Positions 1 through 6,690 of a stretch of DNA of 14,198 bases are shown here, one piece after another. A program made the translations under genes and the position numbers. Location of the stretch: contig URBB01000048.1 of assembly GCA_900545835.1 (NCBI GenBank), positions 1-14,198 of the forward strand. The letters are read 5' to 3'. The notes under the pieces were generated by a model. It saw only the letters and a program-made list of their open reading frames with translations, was not told the DNA's origin and ran no database searches. The stretch comes from an uncultured Collinsella sp. GTDB taxonomy: Bacteria > Actinomycetota > Coriobacteriia > Coriobacteriales > Coriobacteriaceae. Each line of letters begins with the position of its first letter. Positions within the stretch are counted from its first letter, which is position 1.

Positions 1-1
1 G

Positions 2-90
2 CATCAGGTGGATATGGCACTTGAGTTTTCCGATCGTATCGTGGGCTTGCGTGCGGGCGCGAAAGTGTTCGAGGGTGCGCCTGCCGAGCT
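2..90 (+). other. PhnC-like ABC-transporter ATPase C-terminal fragment, joined in frame to xseA
   Basis: The frame open at the left edge reads HQVDMALEFSDRIVGLRAG, then KVFEGAPAEL. This fits the end of a phosphonate/phosphate-ester ABC transporter ATP-binding subunit (PhnC type): the H-switch region 'HQVD.AL', then '(D/E)RI(V)GLR.G..VFDG.P.EL'. It does not fit XseA, whose residues before the RGGGS motif normally come from the OB-fold/catalytic linker. The reading switches to XseA around bases 75-100, near G-A-P-A-E-L-I-E-G-L, where the two families can share a short stretch. The exact junction cannot be fixed. An assembly chimera at the contig edge is the likeliest cause; a real deletion fusion is possible. 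The family assignment is from memory of PhnC sequences. Confidence 0.6.
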
Positions 91-937
91 TATTGAAGGC
101 TTGCGCCGCGTCGCTGCCATTACGCCGGCGCCCGACTGTATTTTGCTCGTGCGTGGTGGCGGTTCCTTCGAGGACCTCATGACCTTTAACGACGAGGAGC
201 TTGCCCGCGCGGTGGCGGCTTGCCCTGTGCCCGTGGTGACCGGCATTGGCCATGAGCCCGATACCTCGATCTGCGATATGGTGAGCGACCGTCGTGCCTC
301 CACGCCCACGGCAGCGGCAGAATCCGTGGCACCGGCTATGACAGAGCTGGCGGATGTGCTCGAGACGCGCCATCAGCGCCTAGGTGCTGCGATGGCTTCG
401 ATGATCGGGTCGAATCAGGTCGATCTGGAAATGCTCGACCAGCGCGGTCGTCGTGCCTGGGACACCTATACGGCTCGTCTGGGCGATGCACTCGATGCCG
501 CCGCATGCCGCCCGTGCCTTAACGACCCCACATTTATGGTCGATCGTCGCGAATCGGAGCTTACGCTGACCGCCGATCGCCTGTCGGGCGCCATAGTACG
601 CTCAGTCGGGACATTCCGCTCCAACTTTGAGCGCCTGCCCGAGCGCCTGGTTGCAAGCACCTCGGGGCTCGATGGCAAGCGCCATGCGCTCACGCTTGCG
701 AGTTCCCGTCTAGAGCATCAGGGGCGTACGATGCTCAGCAAACCCGCGTCCGACCTAGGCCGTGCGGCAGCCTCGCTCGATGCCCTGTCTCCGCTCAAGG
801 TGCTTGCCCGTGGCTATTCCATCGCGTACAGCGATGACGGTGTGGCCACGAGCGCCAAGACCTTTAAGCCCGGCGACGCCATCCGCGTGCGCATGGCAGA
901 CGGCAACGTGGCTGCAACGGTCGATACGGTCGAGTAG
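2..937 (+). CDS. xseA: Exodeoxyribonuclease VII large subunit, 5'-truncated (first ~30 codons foreign)
   Basis: This is the large subunit of exonuclease VII, a cytoplasmic nuclease that degrades single-stranded DNA from both ends and works with XseB. From about base 95 the protein matches the family. The core RGGGSFEDLMTFNDEEL is near bases 150-210, followed by GIGHEPDTSICDMVSDRRAS and TPTAAAE. A long helical region comes next, then the C-terminal signature LSPLKVLARGYSIAYSDDG with the final pGD.I.V...DG segment. The family is usually about 400-450 residues. Here the N-terminal OB-fold is absent and the first ~30 codons instead resemble a PhnC-type ATPase tail, so no native start is visible. 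The stop TAG ends at 937, 42 bases before xseB, as in a normal xseA-xseB operon. Identity is secure; integrity of the 5' end is doubtful. Confidence 0.9.
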   Translation, partial: HQVDMALEFSDRIVGLRAGAKVFEGAPAELIEGLRRVAAITPAPDCILLVRGGGSFEDLMTFNDEELARAVAACPVPVVTGIGHEPDTSICDMVSDRRASTPTAAAESVAPAMTELADVLETRHQRLGAAMASMIGSNQVDLEMLDQRGRRAWDTYTARLGDALDAAACRPCLNDPTFMVDRRESELTLTADRLSGAIVRSVGTFRSNFERLPERLVASTSGLDGKRHALTLASSRLEHQGRTMLSKPASDLGRAAASLDALSPLKVLARGYSIAYSDDGVATSAKTFKPGDAIRVRMADGNVAATVDTVE

Positions 938-979
938 GCCGCGTTTCATAGCGATAAACCTTTAGGAAAGGAAACAGAT

Positions 980-1246
980 ATGGCAGAGAAGACCCCGGTC
1001 GAGCAGCTTACGTACAAGCAGGCCTCGCAGGAGCTGGAACTCATCATCCGCAGCTTGGAGTCGGGCGATATGGAGCTCGAGGAGTCGCTCGAGAGCTATA
1101 CCCGCGGCGTAGAGCTCCTCAAAAGCCTGCGCGCCCGCCTGTCCGATGCCGAGCAGAAGGTCTCGGTGCTCCTTAAGGACGTCGACGGCAACGACGTGCT
1201 CGCCGACGGCGAGGCCGCCAACACGGACGACAACCTCTCGTTCTAA
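980..1246 (+). CDS. xseB: Exodeoxyribonuclease VII small subunit
   Basis: This 88-residue protein is the normal size for the exonuclease VII small subunit, which binds the XseA coiled-coil region in several copies. The signature runs through residues ~8-60: LTYKQASQELELIIRSLESG, then MELEESLESYTRGVELLKSLRARLSDAEQKV in pieces, with the usual acidic tail (DDNLSF). The ATG at 980 has a strong Shine-Dalgarno site, AGGAAAGGA at about 963-971, so the start is well placed. It follows xseA by 42 bases on the same strand and is presumably cotranscribed with it. Nothing unusual is seen in the coding sequence. Confidence 0.95.
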   Translation: MAEKTPVEQLTYKQASQELELIIRSLESGDMELEESLESYTRGVELLKSLRARLSDAEQKVSVLLKDVDGNDVLADGEAANTDDNLSF

Positions 1247-1253
1247 CCACCCC

Positions 1254-1276
1254 GACCAAATATAATTACCTTGGTC
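1254..1276 (+). promoter_or_regulatory. Candidate -10 box inside a small dyad, upstream of the HIT gene
   Basis: A perfect TATAAT lies at 1261-1266, about 30 bases before the HIT-family start codon. It is flanked by the inverted repeat GACCAA (1254-1259) and TTGGTC (1271-1276). No good -35 hexamer is visible at the expected spacing (1238-1243 reads TCGTTC). The HIT gene may therefore have its own promoter in addition to read-through from xseB, and the dyad could be an operator. This is inferred from pattern only. Confidence 0.35.
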
Positions 1277-1295
1277 TGTGAGAAAGGAACCAACC

Positions 1296-1631
1296 ATGTG
1301 TGATTGCATCTTCTGCAAAATTGCCAACCACGAGATCCCCTCGACCGTTGTCTATGAGGACGACCAGGTCATCGCCTTCGACGACCTCAACCCCCAGGCG
1401 CCGGTTCACACGCTCGTGATCCCCAAGAAGCACTACAGTGACATCGCCGACAACGTACCTGCCGAGACCATGGGCGCCATGGCTCACGCCATCCAGGAGG
1501 TCGCCAAGGCCAAGGGTCTGGAGGACGGTTTCCGCGTCATCTCCAACAAGGGTGCCAATGCCGGCCAGACCGTCATGCACTTCCACATGCACGTTCTCGG
1601 CGGCAAGAACCTGGGCGAGAACCTCATCTGA
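1296..1631 (+). CDS. HIT-family (histidine triad) nucleotide hydrolase
   Basis: This small HINT-like protein of 111 residues belongs to a family that hydrolyses nucleoside phosphoramidates and AMP-linked adducts in the cytoplasm. The N-terminus CDCIFCKIANHEIPS is the typical zinc-binding start of bacterial HIT proteins. The region VVYEDDQVIAFDDLNPQAPVH follows in order, and the catalytic histidine triad HFHMHV sits near residues 96-101. An in-frame GTG exists at 1278, but the ATG at 1296 is chosen because AGAAAGGA (1281-1288) is a good ribosome site at proper spacing and the family begins with this Met-Cys-x-Cys-x-x-Cys context. It follows xseB on the same strand. The cellular substrate cannot be told from sequence. 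Confidence 0.93.
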   Translation: MCDCIFCKIANHEIPSTVVYEDDQVIAFDDLNPQAPVHTLVIPKKHYSDIADNVPAETMGAMAHAIQEVAKAKGLEDGFRVISNKGANAGQTVMHFHMHVLGGKNLGENLI

Positions 1632-1672
1632 GGACGCACAGCCCGTCGCCTTGGCTGCCTTTGGAGTAACCT

Positions 1673-2563
1673 ATGCAGGTTTCTCAACTCGAATACCTTC
1701 AAGCGGTAGCGAACTATGGCGGCGTGCGCAAAGCAGCTCGCGCCGTGCATGTGAGTCCGCAGGCCGTTTCGTCGGCAATCAAAAAGTTGGAATCTGAGTA
1801 TCAGATTGTTTTGCTCGACCGATCGGCGGGGGAGGCTGTTTTGTCTCCGGCGGGCAGAGAATTTGCGCGTCGTGCACGCGTGATCCTGGCACAAGTCGAC
1901 GATCTCAAAAAGTACGCTCAATCGGGGAACGGTGGCGTTTCGCCCGACGGCCACTTCCGTCTTTACGCCCCCTGTCTTCACGGGCGGGGGCGTCTTTTTG
2001 CCGAAAACTGGTACGACTCGTTTGAAAGCTCGCACCCCCAGATTCACCTTGATGTTTGGCATCAGCCAACGGCCACATGCTTTGAATCACTTGTGCTTGG
2101 CATTTCGGATGCGGCCATCTCATTTGAGGAACCAAGGGATAGTGTCCTTTCTTCGAAATACTTGGGTGAAAAGGAGCTCAAGGTTCTTTCCTGCCCAGCG
2201 GGTCATCAATCTGTGGGTGCTATGACCGTTCGTGAGTTACTGGGCGGCAGGCTCGCTGTTCCAATTAATTTGTCACCCTGTCTCAATGCAATCAATCAAT
2301 GTCCCGAGGCCCAGCTGGTTAATTTCCGCTTCCGCGACGTCGAATATGGAAACAGGGCGCAGGCTGAGTTTCTTCAAGCCGGGGGATTGATATTGAGTTT
2401 TTCTGGCTCTTCTCTCGCAACAGATGGACTGGAAGTGAGCGAGTGCTCCATTGAAGGCTCGCATGACGTAGCCTTGCCCATCTATTTTTGCTATCGACAA
2501 AATGCCTGGACCGATCGACACCAGACGGTATTTCTTCACCTATTGCGTCATCTCGCTTCGTGA
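1673..2563 (+). CDS. LysR-family transcriptional regulator
   Basis: This 296-residue protein is of standard LysR length. Residues 1-60 form the winged helix-turn-helix: MQVSQLEYLQAVANYGGVRK, then AARAVHVSPQAVSSAIKKLE and the LLDRS...LSPAG wing. The remainder (about 90-296) would be the periplasmic-binding-protein-like effector domain; it shows no motif that names a ligand. GGAG at 1663-1666 gives a good ribosome site for the ATG at 1673. The gene is 41 bases after the HIT gene and 119 bases before an MFS transporter start on the same strand, so control of that transporter is a reasonable guess. Base composition is more AT-rich than the flanking housekeeping genes, suggesting later acquisition of the regulator-transporter pair. 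Confidence 0.9.
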   Translation: MQVSQLEYLQAVANYGGVRKAARAVHVSPQAVSSAIKKLESEYQIVLLDRSAGEAVLSPAGREFARRARVILAQVDDLKKYAQSGNGGVSPDGHFRLYAPCLHGRGRLFAENWYDSFESSHPQIHLDVWHQPTATCFESLVLGISDAAISFEEPRDSVLSSKYLGEKELKVLSCPAGHQSVGAMTVRELLGGRLAVPINLSPCLNAINQCPEAQLVNFRFRDVEYGNRAQAEFLQAGGLILSFSGSSLATDGLEVSECSIEGSHDVALPIYFCYRQNAWTDRHQTVFLHLLRHLAS

Positions 2564-2602
2564 GGCCATTTGGCCTCGTGGCGTCAAGTGAATGTTGACA
2601 CC
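2562..2602 (+). terminator. Two small hairpins after the LysR gene (weak terminator candidate)
   Basis: GAGGCC-ATTT-GGCCTC (2562-2577) overlaps the LysR stop codon. It is followed by GGCGTCAA (2580-2587) and TTGACACC (2595-2602), which pair with one mismatch across a 7-base loop. There is no T-tract after either, so these may slow or protect the transcript rather than terminate it. Confidence 0.3.
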
Positions 2603-2610
2603 TTGTAACA
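2593..2610 (+). promoter_or_regulatory. Possible LysR-type operator / -35 region before the MFS gene
   Basis: TTGACA (2595-2600) matches a -35 hexamer, but no convincing -10 follows at 16-18 bases. The same stretch has TGTT (2593-2596) and AACA (2607-2610) as inverted ends, the spacing class of LysR T-N11-A boxes. It lies in the only gap between the regulator and the transporter. Suggestive only. Confidence 0.25.
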
Positions 2611-2682
2611 CATGACTGACGGCTTTGCCCTCATGCGTTTCCAAGATTTCGGTTTGGGTTATTGGCTCTTGGGGGGCGGAGC

Positions 2683-3861
2683 ATGAAAAATCGTACGGTC
2701 TTGCTTTATATGATGTTCGTTTTCTTGTCGAACTTCAGCACCATCTTGTATTTCCTAACTGTCTACCTTGAGTTCGTCGGGCTTTCGATGGTAGCGATTT
2801 CTAGCATGATGATTGCATATCAAGTGAGCAAGTTCATCCTTGAAGTTCCTACTGGCTATATTGCTGATAGGTTTGGACGAAAGACAAGCGGTCTCGTTGG
2901 CGTCGTGGGAATGCTTGGATACTACGCCGCCCTGCTTTTCGTCCGTTCTCCTCTGCTTTTAATCGGCGCGTTTGCTCTCAAAGGTTTTGCCGTTGCATGT
3001 GTGAGCGGATCCATAGAAGCAATTTACATTGACAGTGTCTCTCAGGACCAGCTCGTAAGACTTAATGTCGTTGAGCGATTTGTTTTCTATGCCTCTTATG
3101 CCATCTCCGCTTGTGTGGGCGGTTTCATTTCGTCTGTCGGTGCATATCTCATTGGTCTTTCGGCAGATATCATCGCAATGGTGTTGACGTTGGTTGTCGT
3201 TGCCTGCATTCCTGAGATGCGAAGAGGGGGCACTGCGGCGACACCTGAGCGTGGAATTAGCCCGAAGACGATCGGAGCCGCTATTGCGTACAATCGCATT
3301 CTTCGTTCGGCGTTCATCATGGACTGTTCTCAGGCGTTTGCTTTTGTCGCCCTGGAAGACTTTTTCTCACTGCTGCTTGCGGGTCGCGGAATGAATGCCG
3401 TCGCTTCGGGTGTGACCATTGCGGTCCAGCTCCTTGCCTCGGCCTCCATGGGGCTTATTGTGCCCAATGTGATTGCTCATGTCGACAAGGGCCGTTTTGC
3501 GCGTATTTGCGGCATCGTGCGCCTTTCCCTGACTGCTCTGTTTTTGGTTCCCTTTGCTCCGGTCTATCTGCTGCCCGTGTTTTATGTGCTGCAGACGGTC
3601 GCCTACTCGTTATTTGCTCCAATTAAATACTCAATTTTTCAAAATGCTGCCGATTCTTCGATGCGCTGTTCACTGATTTCGGTCCAAAGCCAGATGGTGG
3701 CGGTGGGTGCCGTTCTTTTCTATCTGCTCAACGCTGTGTTGAGTAGCGTTGCAGGCATTCGAGTCATATTGCTTGTCGCGCTCGGGATTTCTTCTTTGGT
3801 GTATATCCCCGCGCTATTTCGTTTTACAAGTCAAAGGCCATGCGTATTTAGGCACCGATAA
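2683..3861 (+). CDS. MFS-family transporter
   Basis: This hydrophobic integral membrane protein of 392 residues is typical of 12-helix major facilitator transporters. The family signature between helices 2 and 3 is clear: P-T-G-Y-I-A-D-R-F-G-R-K at residues 56-67. Helix-rich stretches continue to the end, with the usual hydrophilic central loop around residues 170-200 (EMRRGGTAATPERG). An in-frame TTG at 2662 is possible, but the ATG at 2683 is preferred because it begins directly before helix 1 (MKNRTVLLYMMFVFLSNFS) and has a G-rich ribosome site at 2671-2681. The substrate is unknown; drug or metabolite efflux is common for this size class. Coding DNA is AT-richer than the ackA genes next to it. 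It is paired with the upstream LysR gene and followed by a terminator. Confidence 0.88.
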   Translation: MKNRTVLLYMMFVFLSNFSTILYFLTVYLEFVGLSMVAISSMMIAYQVSKFILEVPTGYIADRFGRKTSGLVGVVGMLGYYAALLFVRSPLLLIGAFALKGFAVACVSGSIEAIYIDSVSQDQLVRLNVVERFVFYASYAISACVGGFISSVGAYLIGLSADIIAMVLTLVVVACIPEMRRGGTAATPERGISPKTIGAAIAYNRILRSAFIMDCSQAFAFVALEDFFSLLLAGRGMNAVASGVTIAVQLLASASMGLIVPNVIAHVDKGRFARICGIVRLSLTALFLVPFAPVYLLPVFYVLQTVAYSLFAPIKYSIFQNAADSSMRCSLISVQSQMVAVGAVLFYLLNAVLSSVAGIRVILLVALGISSLVYIPALFRFTSQRPCVFRHR

Positions 3862-3876
3862 CTTATATATCAACGC

Positions 3877-3912
3877 AATAAACCCGAGCGCGAGGGCGTT
3901 TGGGTTTATTAT
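3877..3912 (+). terminator. Rho-independent terminator after the MFS gene
   Basis: AATAAACCC (3877-3885) pairs perfectly with GGGTTTATT (3902-3910). The stem continues inward with five more pairs including two G-T pairs, leaving a 6-base loop (3891-3896). The 3' side ends in a U-rich TTTATTATT. It separates the LysR/MFS pair from ackA. Confidence 0.7.
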
Positions 3913-3963
3913 TGAAGCGTATGTAACCTGGCGGCGCCACACCGCCTGTTAGTAGGGAGACAC

Positions 3964-5142
3964 ATGAACGTTCTGGTCGTCAACGCAGGATCTTCGACGC
4001 TTAAGTATCAGGTCATCGATACCAAGTCCCACAAGGTGTCCGCAAAGGGCTCCTGCGAGCGCGTCTGCTTTACCGGCGGTACCTTCACCCACGCTGCCAA
4101 CGGTTCCAAGAAGGTGACCGAGAACATCGAGTTCCCCGACCACAAGGTCGCCATCGAGGTCGTTCTGAAGGACCTCGAGGCCAACGGCGTCAAGATCGAG
4201 GGCATCGGCCATCGCATCGTTCAGGGCGGTTGGTACTTTGGCGACTCCTCCCTCGTCGACGAGGACGTTCTCGCCAAGATCCGCGAGGTCGCCCCGCTGG
4301 CGCCGCTGCACAACAACCCCGAGGCCAACGTTATCGAGTACTGCCTCGAGCAGTATCCCGACCTGCCCAACGTCACGGTCTACGACACCGCTTTCCACTT
4401 CAATATGCCCGAGGTCGCCAAGACCTACGCCCTGCCCAAGGACGTCTGCGACAAGCTGCACATCCGCAAGTACGGCGCCCACGGCACCAGCTACCGCTAC
4501 ATCTCCAAGAAGGTTGCCGAGATGACCAACGGCGAGGCTCGCAAGGTCGTCGTGTGCCACATCGGTTCCGGCGCTTCCCTGTGCGCCATCGAGGACGGCA
4601 AGTGCATGGACACCACCATGGGCTTGACGCCGCTCGACGGTGTCATGATGGGCACCCGCTGCGGCTCCATCGACCCGGCTACCGTGTGCTACCTGCAGCG
4701 CGAGGGCGGCTACACCTTCGACGAGGTCGATGAGATGATGAACAAGAAGTCCGGCCTTTTGGCTGTGACCGGCGGCAAGACCAACGACTGCCGCAACGTC
4801 GAGGAGCTCGCCGCCGCTGGTGACCCCGATGCTCAGCTCGCCTTCGACATGTTCGTCTACAAGATTGCCGCCAAGGCTGCCGAGATGGCTACTTCCATGT
4901 GCGGCATGGACACGCTGGTCTTCACCGCTGGCATCGGTGAGCACGCTCCGGCCGTTCGTGCCGGCGTCGCCGACCGTCTGGCCTTTATGGGCGTCAAGAT
5001 GGATCATGCCCGCAACGCCCTGCGTGGTGACGGCGCTTGGTGCCTGTCTGCCAAGGATTCCAAGGTCAAGATTATCGTCATCCCCACGGACGAGGAGTTC
5101 ATGATCGCCTCCGACGTCGAGCGCATCGTCAACGGCAAGTAA
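3964..5142 (+). CDS. ackA: Acetate kinase, copy 1 (altered motif residues)
   Basis: This enzyme interconverts acetyl phosphate + ADP and acetate + ATP in the cytoplasm. At 392 residues it is full length. Visible motifs are NAGSSTLK (7-14), GHRIVQGG (82-89), PLAPLHNN (111-118), DTAFH (141-145), HGTSY (173-177), CHIGSGAS (198-205), GTRCGSIDPA (230-239) and TAGIGE, with TDEEF near the C-terminus. Compared with the copy next door and the canonical family, Ser12 is Thr, the second His of HGTSH is Tyr177, and the Asn of HLGNG is Ser202. The first His of HGTSH, the catalytic Arg positions and the Asp of DTAFH are kept. Codon use is strongly biased, as for a highly expressed gene. AGGGAG (3954-3959) precedes the ATG. 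It may be an active isozyme with altered kinetics or a related carboxylate kinase. Confidence 0.9.
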   Translation: MNVLVVNAGSSTLKYQVIDTKSHKVSAKGSCERVCFTGGTFTHAANGSKKVTENIEFPDHKVAIEVVLKDLEANGVKIEGIGHRIVQGGWYFGDSSLVDEDVLAKIREVAPLAPLHNNPEANVIEYCLEQYPDLPNVTVYDTAFHFNMPEVAKTYALPKDVCDKLHIRKYGAHGTSYRYISKKVAEMTNGEARKVVVCHIGSGASLCAIEDGKCMDTTMGLTPLDGVMMGTRCGSIDPATVCYLQREGGYTFDEVDEMMNKKSGLLAVTGGKTNDCRNVEELAAAGDPDAQLAFDMFVYKIAAKAAEMATSMCGMDTLVFTAGIGEHAPAVRAGVADRLAFMGVKMDHARNALRGDGAWCLSAKDSKVKIIVIPTDEEFMIASDVERIVNGK

Positions 5143-5153
5143 TTGCAAGAGGG

Positions 5154-5192
5154 GAGGGGCTGGACGACCGAGCGCCGTTCGGCCCCTCTTTT
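5154..5192 (+). terminator. Rho-independent terminator after ackA copy 1
   Basis: GAGGGGC (5154-5160) pairs with GCCCCTC (5182-5188). The stem extends inward to about 13 pairs (5154-5166 with 5176-5188, including G-T pairs). TTTT follows at 5189-5192. It shows the two ackA genes are not simply one transcript. Confidence 0.85.
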
Positions 5193-5222
5193 GCGCTCGT
5201 TGGGCGATATGCTGATAGCTAT

Positions 5223-5239
5223 TTATCAAGATATGATAA
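5223..5239. promoter_or_regulatory. 17-bp palindrome upstream of ackA copy 2 (candidate operator)
   Basis: TTATCA-AGATA-TGATAA is a perfect 6-bp dyad with a 5-base centre, in the AT-rich part of the 163-base gap before the second ackA. It lies about 65 bases before that ATG, where a promoter would be expected; TATGAT (5232-5237) inside it could be a -10. No good -35 is seen. The regulator is unknown. Confidence 0.35.
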
Positions 5240-5305
5240 CTTCTTATTAAAATGCGGCCGCCTTAAGGGGTCTGCGTCGACCGTATTGCACTGCAAAGGA
5301 GTCTC

Positions 5306-6484
5306 ATGAACGTACTTGTTGTCAACGCCGGCAGCTCAAGCCTTAAATATCAGCTTTTGGATACCGATACCCGAGAGGTTTTCGCCAAGGGCAACTGCGA
5401 ACGTATCGGATCGGACATGGGCATCTTTGGCCACTCCGAGAACGGTGGCGCCAAGCAGACCGAGGAGGTCCCTTTCCCCGATCATCGCTCTGCTATCGCT
5501 CGCGTGCTCGAGGAGCTCGAGAAGACCGACTTTACGATTGATGGCATTGGCCATCGTATCGTTCAGGGCGGCTGGCACTTCGATGATTCCGCAGTTGTCG
5601 ACGACGAGGTTATGGCCAAGATTCTTGAGGTGGCACCGCTTGCTCCGCTGCACAACTACGGCGAGGCCGCAGCAATCGAGTATTGCCGCGAGAAGTATCC
5701 GGAGCTGCCCAACGTCGCCGTCTTCGATACCTCGTTCCACATGACCATGCCCGAGGTCGCCTATACCTACGCGCTGCCCAAGGACGTGTGCGACAAGTAC
5801 CACGTGCGCAAGTACGGCGCCCACGGCACGAGCCACCGTTACGAGTGGATGATGGCCAAGGAGATCCTGGGCTCGCGCTGCCACCGCCTGCTTTCGTGCC
5901 ATTTGGGCAACGGTGCTTCGCTTGCCGCCATTGAGGACGGCGTGTGCCGCGACACCACGATGGGCCTCACGCCGCTCGATGGCCTGATGATGGGCACTCG
6001 CTGTGGTTCCATCGACCCGGCCACCGTGTGCTACCTGCAGCGCGAGGGCGGCTACAGCTATCAGGAAGTCGATGACATGATGAACAAGCAGTCTGGTCTG
6101 CTTGCCATCTCGGGCATCTCCAACGATGCCCGTGACATCCGTACGCGCGCCTCCGAGGGTGACGAGCGCTGCCTGCTCGCCTTCGATATGTTCGCCTACA
6201 AGGCCATGCAGCAGGCCGGCTCCATGATCGCTTCCATGGCGGGCGTGGACACCATCACCTTTACCGCCGGCATCGGCGAGAACGACTGGTCGATTCGCAA
6301 GGCCTTCTGCGACTGCTTTGAGTGGCTGGGCGTACGCATCGACAACAACAAGAACCGCGAGGCTGTGGGCAACGGCCCGCAGGTCATCAGTGCCGCCGGT
6401 TCCGCCGTCACGGTCATGGTCATCCCCACCGACGAGGAATACATGATCGCCCACGACGTCGAGCGCCTGACCAAGAACAACTAA
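5306..6484 (+). CDS. ackA: Acetate kinase, copy 2 (canonical motifs)
   Basis: This second acetate kinase is also 392 residues and aligns with copy 1 position for position. It carries the canonical residues: NAGSSSLK (7-14), GHRIVQGG (82-89), DTSFH (141-145), HGTSH (173-177), CHLGNGAS (198-205), MGTRCGSIDPA and TAGIGE, with TDEEY near the end. It would run the ATP-forming last step of the acetate pathway with the phosphotransacetylase encoded convergently at 6833-7813. The ATG has AAAGGAG at 5295-5301. The codon bias is less extreme than in copy 1. Copy 1 and copy 2 are separated by a terminator and a possible operator, so they can be regulated apart. Confidence 0.94.
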   Translation: MNVLVVNAGSSSLKYQLLDTDTREVFAKGNCERIGSDMGIFGHSENGGAKQTEEVPFPDHRSAIARVLEELEKTDFTIDGIGHRIVQGGWHFDDSAVVDDEVMAKILEVAPLAPLHNYGEAAAIEYCREKYPELPNVAVFDTSFHMTMPEVAYTYALPKDVCDKYHVRKYGAHGTSHRYEWMMAKEILGSRCHRLLSCHLGNGASLAAIEDGVCRDTTMGLTPLDGLMMGTRCGSIDPATVCYLQREGGYSYQEVDDMMNKQSGLLAISGISNDARDIRTRASEGDERCLLAFDMFAYKAMQQAGSMIASMAGVDTITFTAGIGENDWSIRKAFCDCFEWLGVRIDNNKNREAVGNGPQVISAAGSAVTVMVIPTDEEYMIAHDVERLTKNN

Positions 6485-6508
6485 CGCGCGCATTTGCAAG
6501 TAAACGAC

Positions 6509-6542
6509 AGGCCTCCAGAGCAACAGCTTCGGAGGCCTTTTT
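6509..6542 (+). terminator. Rho-independent terminator after ackA copy 2
   Basis: AGGCCTCC (6509-6516) pairs perfectly with GGAGGCCT (6531-6538), with a small inner stem, and is followed by a T-run (6538-6542). Standard strong terminator. Confidence 0.9.
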
Positions 6543-6690
6543 ACTAGCAGGCGGAAATTCCAGTCCCAAAGTGATCACCGTCAGCAACGCTTGCGCTTCC
6601 AACAACGGCATCCAATCATTTAGATCTTCAGCCCCAGCTTGTAGCCAAGCCGCCGTCCACTCCAGATACCCTGACTGCCACGTGGCGGCA
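6543..6690. other. Non-coding gap between the ackA terminator and element E1
   Basis: No start codon with a ribosome site and no RNA gene is seen here. The minus strand is open in more than one frame for 40-60 codons, and a short frame ends in VSGVDGGLATSWG, which recalls the C-terminus of short-chain dehydrogenases. That is too short to call. It may hold gene remnants. Confidence 0.4.

Noticed and set aside
1278..1295. GTG start for the HIT gene at 1278
   Set aside because: It would place the ribosome site AGAAAGGA inside the coding region; the ATG at 1296 fits the family N-terminus.
5154..5192. The hairpin between the ackA genes as a fourth E-type element
   Set aside because: It is a short GC stem with a T-run, with no nested core, no GTCCT/GCGGAA frame and no long arms; an ordinary terminator.
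3949..5229. Very long open frame on the minus strand opposite ackA copy 1 (similar ones opposite ackA copy 2 and glf)
   Set aside because: The plus strand encodes clear full-length enzymes. The antisense frames arise from strong codon bias, are low-complexity (Val/Leu/Gly/Asp-rich) and lack ribosome sites.
6543..6690. Minus-strand frame ending VSGVDGGLATSWG, like a short-chain dehydrogenase tail
   Set aside because: Only about 20 codons, no start, and overlapping frames look equally protein-like; not enough to call a pseudogene.
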